A stretch of 64,000 nt of DNA from assembly GCA_013396915.1 (NCBI GenBank), contig VWZL01004640.1, positions 1 to 64,000 of the forward strand, read 5' to 3'. The DNA is from Stercorarius parasiticus (taxonomy: Eukaryota; Chordata; Aves; Charadriiformes; Stercorariidae). Numbering within the stretch: position 1 is the stretch's first letter; each line of letters begins with the position of its first letter. The notes under the pieces were generated by a model that was given only the letters and a program-made list of their open reading frames with translations, made no database searches and was not told the origin of the DNA. The position numbers and the translations under genes are program-made. This document shows, in pieces, positions 51,572-63,361 of this stretch.

Positions 51572-51620
51572 GTACGCGCGTGTGTGTATGTGTATATATG
51601 TATATGTACACACATACACA
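51572..51620. repeat. 49-bp strictly alternating purine-pyrimidine tract with hairpin potential
   Basis: The tract starts GTACGCGCGTGTGTGTATGT, passes through (TA)n and ends TACACACATACACA. Purine and pyrimidine alternate without a break from 51572 to 51620. TGTGTATGTGTA (51583-51594) can pair with TACACACATACACA (51607-51620). A G7 run sits directly upstream. It is a strong candidate for left-handed DNA or a cruciform, and is likely polymorphic. Confidence 0.9.
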
Positions 51621-53599
51621 ACACCTCCTTGCTGTAGAGCTCTGGTGCTGCTTCTTACTACTTTAAGGAGTCATCTTCAGTAGAGGCGATAGATGAAAGT
51701 GCATCAATGTGATTAAATATGATTAGGGATCACTGCAGAAGGCATGGTATACAATCAGATGGTCTTATAATGTATACATGGGTAAATTATAGAAGGCTAA
51801 GTCTGAATGCTTGTCAGACTATATTATATAAAAAGAGAGTGCCTTCCACCCAACTATAAAAAGTGATTTTAACCATTTATTGAAGTGCTCAACACTGGTA
51901 GACTGCAAGACTTGTGTCGTTAGCTCTGTAGTTGTGTTCAGTGCTAAGGCTATGGGGTCTCTTGTTTTTGTTTCGTTATAAGGTTCTTAGGAGACGGGGG
52001 ATGTTAGGTTACAGGCTATTAAAAAAAAAATACATAGTCCTCTAGTAAAAATGAGTTACTGATTTTATTAAATGTGTGCTTCTTTGAGTGAAGAAAGTCT
52101 TTGTCTGTTACGGGTCTTCACTAGTATTTCAGCTGCTTGCTTTGCTATGTTTGATATCAATTGGTTGGGAAGTTTTGGATGCGAAAAGGATTATTGTGAT
52201 GGAAGACCTAGAATATACTCTGTTTTGTGGACTGCAGGGCTGAAATCAATTATTATGCTGAGCTTGTGATGAAACATCAGAAGTGTTATTGTTTCAAAGG
52301 CAAGTAGAGGTTTTATCACTGCTGCCACCATGAGGTGTTGAGTATCTGAGGTAATTTATGTAAGACATCATGTCTTAAAGGAGGTATGAGCCTTCTCATA
52401 GCGCATGCTTGTGTTTCTTACAGAGAGGAACTAGAAATCATGCTACCAGTAGCTGTGCTATACTGCAGTTTATGCAGCGGTTTCCTCAGTTTCATGTGGA
52501 TGATGTTAGGTCTAAAAGCTACTTTTTCTTCCTTCTGTGATAAATTAGTCAGATGCCCTGCTTGCTAGTCAATCACTGTGGTGATTTTTGGTTTTATGCA
52601 ACTTAAGGAAAACTTTGGTTCAGCATCGACAGTCTACAGCTAACAGGAAATAACTTTTTGACAGACAGGTACTTGTTTCATATGGCTTGCTTAGTAGCTC
52701 TTGTGATAACTTCTGTAGAGTCAACAGTTCAAATGATACAGTGGTCAGCTAAACTAGCTGAATAGGAACAGAAGTAAAATACAGACTCTTGGTGTGTCTC
52801 TTACACAAGAAAATCACTGCTAGCTATCGGTACTAGTCAGGTGAAATTTCTTCTTTGCTAGCTAAAGGTTGTGCTGTTTACTTCATATGCTGTGCCCCAG
52901 AAATTATGAAATAGCTGGAGACTATGGCTATGTGGAAACAGACACATGCTGAATACAGCCTTTAGAGAAGTCTGTGGGAAAGTGGATGGGGTGTTGTATT
53001 ATGAAACCGTCACTTAAATTGCTGCTCAAGATGTCTAATAGCTTATTTCTGCAATCTATACTATGCTAAGTGGAAAATTAGTGATACTAGCATGTATTTT
53101 AGTAAGATTTTATTTTTATCTTTGCTTTTATAGTGTTGAAATTTAACTTTGCTCCTCTTACAGCTAGGTCTCATTTGGTGTAATGAGCAAAGAGGAAAGG
53201 TACAAACAGGCCAAATCTTTTTTGTTTTTTAATGGGCCTTATATCTCCGCTCAGTCCTTCTCTATGAGAAAGTTTTGGAGAGGATCTGTGACTCTTCCAA
53301 GAGTCCAGACCTGAAACAGAATGAAATCAATGAGCCTTCTACCTTACTGTTGAAGAGTGTTTCTGTCTGTTCATGCAGAGGTAGAAGACAGCAGGAGAAA
53401 CATTTGAAGCTATGAAGGTAGGTGGAGACTTCTGTATCCTCTGTTATCTCCTGCTGCCAACACAGAAGGAAAAATTCATCTGCCCACCAGATACATAACA
53501 TTTCAACGTTGCTTTACAGTATCAGGAAGACTTGATGTGGTGGAGGATTTTTGACTGTAAAATCAAGGTTTCTGCCCTTTCTTTAAAGGAGCAGAAACT

Positions 53600-53690
53600 T
53601 TGGGAGGTCATCTAGTCCAAGCCTCTGCTCAAAGTAAGGTCAACTAGATCAGGTCAACCTGTTGGTCAAGCTGATAAACAGAGACCTTGT
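53600..53690 (-). mobile_element. CR1: CR1 LINE 3'-end fragment, minus strand
   Basis: The plus strand reads GGGAGGTCATCTAGTCCAAG, CTCTGCTCAAAGTAAGGTCA and ACTAGATCAGGTCAACCTG, the reverse complement of the CR1 3' UTR. The extreme end with the ATTCTATG units has been lost on the left. The element fades into unassigned sequence on the right, possibly reaching about 53830. Confidence 0.75.
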
Positions 53691-56253
53691 GGATTAACCC
53701 CAGCCTGTTAGAGAAGCTTGCAATTGCCTCTTCTCTGAAAATATGGTATTTCTTTTGTTCTTTAGTCTAAATAGAAAGTGTTTATCTCCTTTCCCTTTGC
53801 ATTGCATTTTCCAAACCTATGTTAGTAGACTTATGGTAAATTGTTTGACATCCATTCTTCAAAAAGTCTTTTGTAATAATTCCCTTGCAACAATGTAATC
53901 CTGTATTTATACACTGCATACCTAATTTTCTCTAGCCCAAACTAGTCAGTTACTGTACAGCTATTACATCTAAATGTGTTCTGGAAATAGGTTCACTCTC
54001 TGTGCAGCCCATGCAGCTAAATATTGTCATAAAGTTGCTTTTTCTGCCATTAAGTAGTTCTAAGTGTTAAACGTTTGACACTGTCCGGCTTTTTCTGACC
54101 AGTCTTGTCCTGTAAAGGCAAAACAGAGGAGGCTTTTCTGAGGATGTCCTGCTAAAAGTAGCAAAAGCCCACTTAGCACTGTGGTTAGCTTATTTGTTTT
54201 AAGTTTGTGTGTATTCACTTATTTCCTTTAATTTTTTTTTTCATAGGTAAAGCTTTGTTTCTTCAAATCTTTCTAACTCATTCAGTTAGACTTATTTTAT
54301 TTACTAGAAGTAGTTCAAGGTGTCACTGCTGCAAGCCAACTCTTTATTTTTCTCTTTGCTAGAGTAAATAATTGATTGGGCTTTTCCAAATCGGAGTAGA
54401 AAAATAAATGAGAAATAATGTTTCCCTGTATTTAGCAAGTAAATATTAATAATCTGAATATAAGTTGTCATTATCTGAAACTGCGAAGCTTACCTGTGGG
54501 GAATGTTAATAATCCACTAGCTTCCAAATTTGCATGTAAGGTAGGGAACAACTTGCCTGGAGTTATTCTTCACACAAGAGGGGAAAAATCAAGTGTGTTC
54601 TTTGACTTCTTCAGCATGGTTACTTCTGGTGGTAGAATATAATTCAGCTGCAGTTCACTGGCTTTATTGGAACACAAAGGTAGATACAATCTGTGACCAG
54701 GAGGCAGTTGGCATCAACTGTCAATACAGTTCATAACTTACTACAGCACCAATTAGATAGCCCGTGTAGAATTTTCTGTTTCTTCTAGAATTAATCTACA
54801 TGCTTTCAAGAGTGATCCTTGAAGACAGGCATTTGAATACTTTGTTAATTAGTGTCTGACTGAAACATTGACAAACAAAAGTGTGTGTGTGTTTGCATTC
54901 TTGTAAAAGTGTTATTTGAAGATCTGTTTATACAGTTTGTAATTGCGGTATCTATTCATGTAAAGCATCTGTAAAATTTCCCTTGGAAAACTATAGTTGA
55001 TTAACACTAACTAAAGGTCTGGCATCAGAGAGCCAAGTGGGGTTTAGCTTTTCATTAAGAGAGTTGCAAGGTTAGTACAAAGAAGCTTCCCACAGTGCCT
55101 GTCTGTCCCATCTGGCTATAGCCCTGGTGCTCTTAATCTTTCCCTTTGATAAATACTAAAAGTCACACAGTCTCTGCATGTTCAACTCAAAATAATTGTA
55201 GTAAGTCTAACTGTATAAAATGTTGTTCATGTATATCTGCCTGATGCTGTTCTTAATTCAATTAAAATGAGGAGAAGATACAACTGTGAACAGGGCAGAC
55301 CGTGGTGAGCAGTGCCTTAACCTGGGAGGGGATCAGTGTTAAAGCTCTGACTGCGGTTTATGCCTGATGTTAATTATTGACAGGCTATGGGACAATAGTG
55401 CAGAAAAAATGCATAAAATGAAATAGTAACTCATCCTATGCTCCTCAAAAGTAAGGATTAGAAAATTTCCCTTGGACTAGGGGTTAAAAAGCATGTACCT
55501 TTGCGTGTTTGCTGTGCTGGTCTCTGGCATCCAGCATCAGCCGGTTCTATTTCTTTGTGCTGGGTGAAAGTTGTGAAGAAAGTGAGTATTTATCTGCAGT
55601 TACCTGGTTGCTAAAAATCATCCGTTATAAACTCTTTTATCAGTGGTTTTGCTAGTGCAAGACTAATATTTGCTAACTCTTCTTCTGTCTGCTTTCTGAC
55701 GCAGCTTTTTTGTGCCTTGGGGCAAGCTGTCAACCTGCTCTTCGTTTCCATTCCTATACTTGTACAGTAGAAGTAATACTCCCATTCCTTAAAATCAGTT
55801 TATTTGGCTGGCCTTTTGAAGTGACAGGCAGTAGCTGATGTAGGCATTAATATGTGTAGCAGAGGTGCATACAAATTGTGCTGCAGAAAAGTATTTAAAA
55901 ACTGAGCCACTGACCTGTAATGTCATCTAGGAATTTCCGGGTTGTTCTTACACTATTGTACATCCACCACAGAAAAGATCTGAGAAACAGGCAAGCAAAC
56001 CTTGTTGCCTGTTTTGTTCCAGTGTTCAGCTGCTACTAGTTCTCTGTGTTATTTAAGCCTTCTGTGCATAATAAGAAAGTGTAATGTATTCCTAAAACGG
56101 CAAAGTTTTGATTAAAACTTCCACGTTATCCCAGGTTTTGCCTAATTTTGTTTAGAAACAGCTCAACAATGCATTGTCTCCCTTATAAGAAATACTGGAA
56201 AAGCTGTGTTAACAAAGACACAATTGTAACGGAAAATGTTAGGATTATAAGAT

Positions 56254-56742
56254 CTCTGGAGTCCTCAGCGCAGGAAGGACGTAGACCTGTTGGAACGGGT
56301 CCAGAGGAGGGCCATGAAGATGACCACAGGGCTGGAGCACCTCTGCTATGAGGACAGGCTGAAAGAGTTGGTGTTCTTCAGCCTGGAGAAGAGAAGGCTC
56401 CGGGGAGACCTTATAGCAGCCTTCCAGTACCCGAAGGGGGCCTACAGGAAAGATAGGTGAGACTCTTTATCAGGGAGTGTAATGATAGGACATGGGGTAA
56501 TGGCCTCAAGCTGAATGGGGGTAGATTTAGATTGGATATTAGAAAGAAATCCTCTACTGTGAGGGTGGTGAGACACCGGAACGGGTTGCCCAGGGAGGTT
56601 GTGGATGCCCCATCCCTGGAAGTGTTCAAGGCCAGGCTGGAGCAGCCTGGTCTAGTGGGAGGTGTCCCTGCCCATGGCAGGCGGGTTGGAACTAGATGAT
56701 CTTTAAAGGTCCCTTCCAACCCGAACCATTCTATGATTCTTC
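56254..56742 (+). mobile_element. CR1: CR1 LINE fragment, 3' end, plus strand (longest copy)
   Basis: This is the longest and least diverged CR1 copy. From CTCTGGAGTCCTCAGCGCAG onward one frame encodes ORF2 C-terminal sequence ([37 protein letters not shown]) and stops at a TGA near 56458. A second frame (56457-56699) continues with [16 protein letters not shown] and [20 protein letters not shown]. The change of frame near 56450 shows a small indel that breaks the gene. The 3' UTR ends with GGTCCCTTCCAACC and ATTCTATGATTCT. The upstream reverse transcriptase domain is missing. Confidence 0.97.
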
Positions 56743-56964
56743 AATTACTGGGAGAGTCTTGAGTCTCAAAATAGTATGAGTGAAGGTATAACTTTTTCAT
56801 GGAAAAAGTCAAGAATGAAAAGACATTTGATCTAGAAGCTGATCTAGATTCCGTAGCACTTAGTGTTTCTTTGAAATACTGGGGAACTGTGGTTGAAAGA
56901 TTTCTGGAAAAGTGTGAAGGAACTTAATAGGGCACAGTAAAATAGGCCATTAGCAGTTACACTT

Positions 56965-57013
56965 TCACAGAATCACAGATTCGTAGGGTTGAAAGGGACC
57001 TCTGGAGATCATG
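56965..57013 (-). mobile_element. CR1: CR1 LINE extreme 3' end, minus strand
   Basis: The plus strand reads TCACAGAATCACAGATTCGT then AGGGTTGAAAGGGACCTCTG and GAGATCATG, the reverse complement of a CR1 tail. Only about 50 bases remain. It lies 220 bp after the plus-strand copy and faces it tail to tail. Confidence 0.85.
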
Positions 57014-57673
57014 TTATATTTAAAAAACCTAGTTTGTATAACTAATTCCAAATACAAAGTCAAGGTAGAGCTGAGGCATTTAAAAGGAGAGGCGTGGAAG
57101 TCTGTTTAGAGACCTGCTGGTTGGGATTTTAATTTTTATCTCCAAATGTTAGCTTGCCCATCCTGCTGCTTCTCCTCCTAAGATGCACTGCTTCATAACC
57201 TCCCAAACAGCAAAGGCCAGGGGTGGCAGGGCTGCTTCCTTCTTCCCACCTGCTGCCCTGTGGCGATGATTTGCTTTGCTGCAAATTTCACCAGAACATG
57301 CTTGCAGAGCAGGGTGTGGCTCCAGAACCATGAAAGGCAGCTTTAGCAATCCCTTCTTCCTTTCTTAGCCCGTACCTTGGGAGAAGATAACTCTGCCTCG
57401 CACTTGTACCCAGAGATCAGAAGATGAGCTGGTTTTTTGGCTGCAGCACTGGCTCTTGTGAGCAGGGGTGAAGGGATTCAGCCTCAGAATACGGTATTAG
57501 ATCACTCACTTTTGCCTATGCCTGAAAATGACACTGCGGATACTCTCGATCTTTGTTTTACTGATTTGCTTTAGAAGCAGCATACGTACCTCATAGTAAT
57601 TCATAGTACTCACTAGAATAGCGAGCACTTAAATCAGTTGTTTGGCAGTGTGTTACTACTTGTTTGGAGAGGG

Positions 57674-57738
57674 AAAAACCAACACCCACACCAAATGAAC
57701 AACAACAACAAAAAAAAAAGAAACCCCCTTCTCCCTCC
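57674..57738. repeat. A/C-rich low-complexity tract
   Basis: AAAAACCAACACCCACACC is followed by (AAC)n, a 10-base A run and AAACCCCCTTCTCCCTCC. It is another A/C-type tract of the family seen at 33673 and 36469. Confidence 0.7.
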
Positions 57739-60225
57739 AAACTGCAGTCAGGATAAGATCCTTAAAACCAAGGACCCCCTGTTTTATCCTTGTTAGCTTG
57801 TAAAAATACAACTCCTTTACCACTTTCCCAAAGACAAACCTTCGATTTCCCAGAAATGGTTCAGAAAAATGCTGAAACGAGAAATTCTATCAGTTTAAAA
57901 ATAAAATAAAAATCAAGAATGTGAAAAGGGAGGATCAATCCTCAAAATGGTAAATAGCATTTATAATATATTGGAGAAAGTGCTGGCAAACCAAGTTGGA
58001 ACTTCTGTCTTGCCCCATTCAAAACAGGGCTGTGATCTGGATATTCTGCAGTATGCTTCAGGAATACGCATGTCCCTGTAGTGGGAACCGTGCCAGCATC
58101 TCCAACATCTCCTCACTGAAAAGATGTGTTGAAACAAAAGGTAGCTGTAGGTCTTTGGTTTGGGTATTTCTAGTGTAACTGACAGAAACCGAGACCAATA
58201 TAAGAAATGTAGCAGCCTGAGTGACACAAATTCTAAATGATGAAGTAGGAAAGAGTTTGTCGGATGGTGGAAGTAATGGTTGCTATAACTGTCTGTTCTT
58301 TTACAGTCAGTAAATAGGTATCTTAGTTTAATTCCTCATCCTTTTGGAGATTTTTTCCTCTGTTACACTGCACCTGCAATTTACTCACTAAATTACTCTG
58401 AGAAATAAACTGGTGTTCATTTTGAAGCAGGTGTTAATACTTATGTCTGATTGAAAGTTGTGCTTCAGGTGTGCATATAACTGCAAGCCGAGGGAGCGCT
58501 GCAGCAGGACAAGCACACCAGTTATTAGTTCTCTGTTTAGGCACTGTCTGTGTGTGGGCCATGATACTAGCTTTTGTAGTTCTTGCAGCAAGTCATGTAT
58601 GCAGTGTATATATACCGTCACATATGTATATACCGTGCCCTAAATCTTATAGCATCGGAGTGTGATGACAGCAGGTTTTCTTTTGCTTGTGTAACTTAGC
58701 AAATACTGATTCTTTTTGTTCTATGTCTTATCTTTTTTTTCTTTGTGAACAACTGAAAACATTAATTTGTGGAAAAGTCTTGACAGAAGTTTACACTCTC
58801 TTTTTTGTCATAGTCAGCCTGGTGGCTGATCCTGAAGGATCAGGTAGAATTTCCTTGTAGTCTACAGCAGCTGGCTGCAACAGGCCTGTTTCCAGGCAAC
58901 GAGACCCTGTGGTTAGTGGTTCTTAGTGTCTGTATTGCTAAGGATTCATTCAGCTTAAGATGGGAAACATGCGGAATTATGGATAGAGAAAAGGCAGGTT
59001 TCTGGTTGTTTATCAGATACTGGATTATTATTCTTTTTTACTGAAGAACAATTTTTTAAAAATTATTTGGTTTTGCTTTAAAGTTAAGTATAGTCGGATT
59101 TTGCCAAGAAGCAATGTTCATCTTCAGTTAGAAGATGCACATGCTCGTATCTATCCATCTGTATACAGACATACAAGTAGTTAGTTGGCTGGGATGACAG
59201 GAAGTCTTACAGAAAATTGTCATCTTGGGCTAACCAGCCTAATTTGTGCTTCAGTAGTGTTTCAATACAAATCAGAATGAGACTTCAGTATAATACCATA
59301 CTAAAATTATTTACTTGGCTTTTTCATCAGCAGAGGATAAAAAAGCCATTTGTAAAGGTTCTTTTCCATAGATGTTCTTGTTGAGACTGATAGGTCAAAA
59401 AAGGGAGGGGAGGTGAGGGAGGGCAGACATGCATGGACACAAACACTGAGTGACAGGTTGAACAGATAGGGCCTTTGTCCCTAAAGCTCTTACTAATTTT
59501 AATGTATCCCTTAAAATAAGAAATGGTAAAAAGTTTTGGTCCAAGTTTCTCTAACTGAACTAAACCTGTGCAACAAGGAGGCAACAAGAATGAAAATACC
59601 TAGGAAAAGCAAATTATGGGTCTAGAGCAGAAAGGCTTTTAGAAATTCCCTACTGTTGTAGAAGGGCAGGTGAGAATGTGTGTGTGAAAATAGACGCTAC
59701 GATGAAGAGGAACTGCAAGGGGTCTTGTGTATTCAGAAAAAAAAGAATTTTGGACATCAGTTACATAGCACATCCCTACGACTACCTGGCTTTTCAGAGG
59801 CTATATTGTGTTGTTGAATTTTATTATTGCTTTTCTTGGATGAACAGTGACAGGAAGTAACCACTAGACAGCAGCTGACATGCTTTATATAACAGTTTTC
59901 AAATAAAAAAGTTGACCAAAATTTGTGTAACTCTTAAATCATGTTTTGGCATCTGATGAAAATCTGATTTCTCAAAACAAAACTACTATGACATGTATAA
60001 CTTCTGTACTGCAATTCACATGTTGTGAGCCCCGATTCGTTGTGACCTTTTTTTAATTTTGATAACTTTATTTTGAGATAAGTTTGTAATGTTCTTTAAT
60101 TTTCCACTAGAACTATAGCTGTACCAGGAAGAAGGGACGTTTCTTGATTGACTGTTAGCTGTGAGGAATATTGGATGCAAGTAAATGAAATAAATAATTA
60201 CTTTCCTGGTGGAAATCTGATGTCT

Positions 60226-60240
60226 CTTTTTTTTTTTTTT
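60226..60240. repeat. Poly-T run
   Basis: A T run of about 14-15 bases. No target-site duplication or adjoining retrogene was seen. Confidence 0.85.
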
Positions 60241-61302
60241 GCCTGTGATAGGTTTAGCAATGACTCATCAAGCTAAAATGTAAAAACACCACGAGTTATC
60301 TATTCTGGGTAAAACAAATCAAAGAGAATCTTCAGCCAGATTTTTGGGTTGATTTGCATACTCTCCCTACCCCATGAGTCCAGTGAGATCAGAGTTTAAA
60401 TTAGGTCAGGATTTGGACTAGTTTTTTGGATAGTTCATCAGTTAAAGACCAGTCTTGCCAGCTATTATATGGAAACCCTGGTGCGGAGTTTTACATGCTC
60501 ATGAAAAAGCTGAAAGCGCTTTATTGACTTCTTAGAAGACCCTTAGAACTGACTGAAGTGAGCCTGTATAATACAAAAGGGTGAACACACATACTCAAAG
60601 TTATCCACAGAGATGGCTGTATCCTGAACTCCTGTTTAATAGCACAAACAGGGAGAGTGTTTAATGACTGTGCTTAAGATGAAAGGTCTCGCTGCAGTGC
60701 TGTGAAATGGACAGTCCTCAAAGTAACAATCGACATCCATGTGTGATGGGGAGCTGATGACAGGGCTGTCATCTTAGTCCCAGAAATGAGTGGTGAGTTT
60801 GAGGTGAGCTTTCTCAAATTTTCCTCTTCAGTAAATACCAGTCTGAAATCTTCATGGAAAACAAAGTCACATTTTTAATGTAAAAACAACTTGACATTTT
60901 TCAGTATACTTTTTAATGAGCATTGCTCTGAGCTATCTTATAATGAAATTTGCTTACAAGTAGAACAGGCTGGTGATACTTGGCAGAACGACATGGCATA
61001 TGGTAAAACAGTTGTGATCTATTGGCAAGCGCTCTCATTTTGGAAAGATTGGCTTTCACTGCAGTGGACTGTCTCGATATTCAGGGCTTTAAGGGAAAAA
61101 AACCCAACCCTGCTGAGCAGTACACATACATGGGTTACTGTAGAAGGTAAGGCCTTTCAATAAGAGTAGGACAAGAAACTTCCTATTTTACTCTTTGTTT
61201 TACATGTGACATCTGATTTTTTTTTTGTCTAGCTTTTTATCCCATTTTTCACCTTTTTTAGAAATGTCAAAATACTCAGTAGCTTGAAGGAGGTGAGCGT
61301 TT

Positions 61303-61545
61303 TTAACTTGTACAAGGTGGGATTTCTGGGTCTGACAGATCCACTTCTTTCATTGTAGCTGTCCATGCACTTATATCTGTATTTCTTGCACTTGACAAAA
61401 TCCTGCAAAAACTACTATTAATGTTACGATTGTCAGGACCGTGCCGTATGATTGCATCTATGGACTCAATAAATGAGTGCAGGAGGAGTTTGGGATTGAT
61501 TTTACAACATCCTAACACAATTCCAGTAGCAATTAGGGTGGACAT
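61303..61545 (-). other. Unrecognised 80-residue minus-strand open frame
   Basis: This frame has a more protein-like residue mix than most chance frames here (for example LLLHSFIESIDAIIRHGPDN and SAWTATMKEVDLSDPEIPP). A TAA lies directly before its ATG. A pyrimidine-poor acceptor-like GTTTTTGCAG lies inside it. No known domain is recognised. It could be a remnant of an old retroelement or processed pseudogene, or chance. Confidence 0.15.
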
Positions 61546-63329
61546 TTAACTATGGGTGGTATAGTAAGTAGTAATATCTTCTCATTCTTCTTTGCAAAGA
61601 GAACCTTTTTTTTTTTCCTCTCTTTAGAGACAGCCTGGTCACAACTGCCAGTCTTCTCTCTAATGAGTAAGCAGTATGGCTCCTGCTGCCCTCGTGATAG
61701 GTAAAGGAGAGTTCTTCATAGCCATTCCTCTAGATCTGTGACAGAAGGCAAGCAGATGACATAACTATGCTTGATGATCCTAGAAGAGTACACCCATGTT
61801 ATCATTTTGTGACCAACATGTAGGACTACTTTTCAGATTAAAATCTTAAAAGTAACCGGTTGGCAGCTTTCTATTTTGCTTGTTTTCTCATCCAGCATAA
61901 TTGTATTTTTCATTGAATACAACACCTTAAAATGTGTGTGCTTATGTGCTTATCGGCCTAGATACAGAGCTGAAAAATGGACTAGTGAACATGCAAAAAA
62001 TGAAATGCAGGGTATTTCTGTTCATATTTTGTTCAAAGCTTACTAAACCCCAAATTGTGAGTATTCCCCAGCTAATCATTATGGGTCTCCAGTATATTTT
62101 TATCTAATGCCAAGGTGTGGGTGGAATCCAAAACAAAAAGATGTTTTTTCTGGAAAATTTCAGAAATACACAATTACATCAGGATTTCCCATGCTATTAA
62201 TTTACTGACATATGGGAAATAGGAAATGAGTTACTAAATCCCCTGCTTCGGGTCCTGTTCGGCATGGCTTGCTGTTCTTTGCGTATGCAGTCATAGTTGA
62301 AAATTCCTGCCAGTAGCCAAAGAAAGATTGTGGTGCTGCTACTGTTTCTTAGTGGCTCAAAGAAATAATTGGACCTAAGTTCTTGTGGTGGTGTTGAGGG
62401 TGTGAGTTTTTAAATACGGGTATGCTTTTTAGGTACTGTTTTCTTTGTCAGAATTCAGTGTTGTAATAACGCATAGGATCTGGAAAAAGAAGTATATAAA
62501 GCTATTGGATTTTTTTTTTTTTAAAGAAAGGGTATAGGGCAAAGCTGAAATACCACAGTACTCTCAGAGGGAGAGGTCTGTCACTAATGGTGCATGTTTC
62601 AGGTCACACGGGGAAAGGAAGGAGCTACTGTACAGGAAAAGTAGCAATTATTTTCACAGTTTGGTCAGATGTTAACCCATATTACAGATCTCTGGCTATG
62701 TCCCAGACTCATGGGCTCATGAGTTATTAGTCTATTTTTTTAATGAAAGATTCTTGTCCTTGTGGTTGTGGAGCATGAAATAGAGTGCTCTGAAGAGTAA
62801 CTTAGAGGGCAGAGCTTCACTGAGGCAAATGCCCTTTGAATTAAGGTGCACGGCTACAAGCTGAGTCAATTATACTGGTCTGCAGGCATGTGTGTAGAGA
62901 GGTGGGGTCTGGCAAGAGTCAAGGAAGGAGGTAGAGTCAAGTCTTAATTATCCTTGCATGAACTGGTTGCTTTTTAACTAATTAATACCTCTGGCTCAGG
63001 ACCTCAGTGATGATATGATAAAACAAGCTTTCAATATAACACACATTCTGTCGAACCCTCATTTTTTCACAAAACTAAGAATGACTGGTTCTGAGTTTAG
63101 TATATGGTGACTTGGTAACACAATGGGAAATGTTAATATTTTTTGTTTGTTTTCAGGAATTATCTTTTATTGTAGCATACCAAATATGCAATTACTGAGA
63201 CTTGCTAAATGCCCTTACTGCTACATCTTTTTCAAGCTATCTTTAGTATTTTAATGATTTTGCATTTTTTTAAGGAAATAAATTAAGAGCCTTTTTGCCC
63301 TAGAAATACTCAGTCTTTGTTCTATTTTC

Positions 63330-63361
63330 TGTGTGTGTGTATATATGCGTTTATATATATT
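63330..63361. repeat. (TG)n(TA)n microsatellite
   Basis: Five GT units are followed by ATATATGCG and TATATATAT. Confidence 0.9.

Larger units (their letters stand above)
48666..56253 (+). other. Probable intron of a plus-strand gene (middle part)
   Basis: No exon was recognised. The T>A and G>C plus-strand bias continues. It includes an A run plus CCGGGGGGGG tract near 49670-49693, a long alternating tract at 51572-51620 and a minus-strand CR1 piece. Short frames of 60-80 residues show no recognisable protein. Confidence 0.45.

Noticed and set aside
58888..58900. Possible second RFX site, GTTTCCAGGCAAC
   Set aside because: It has one mismatch to the X-box consensus. Many one-mismatch sites are expected in 64 kb and this one is not near a promoter-like segment. 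The same applies to 19444-19456.
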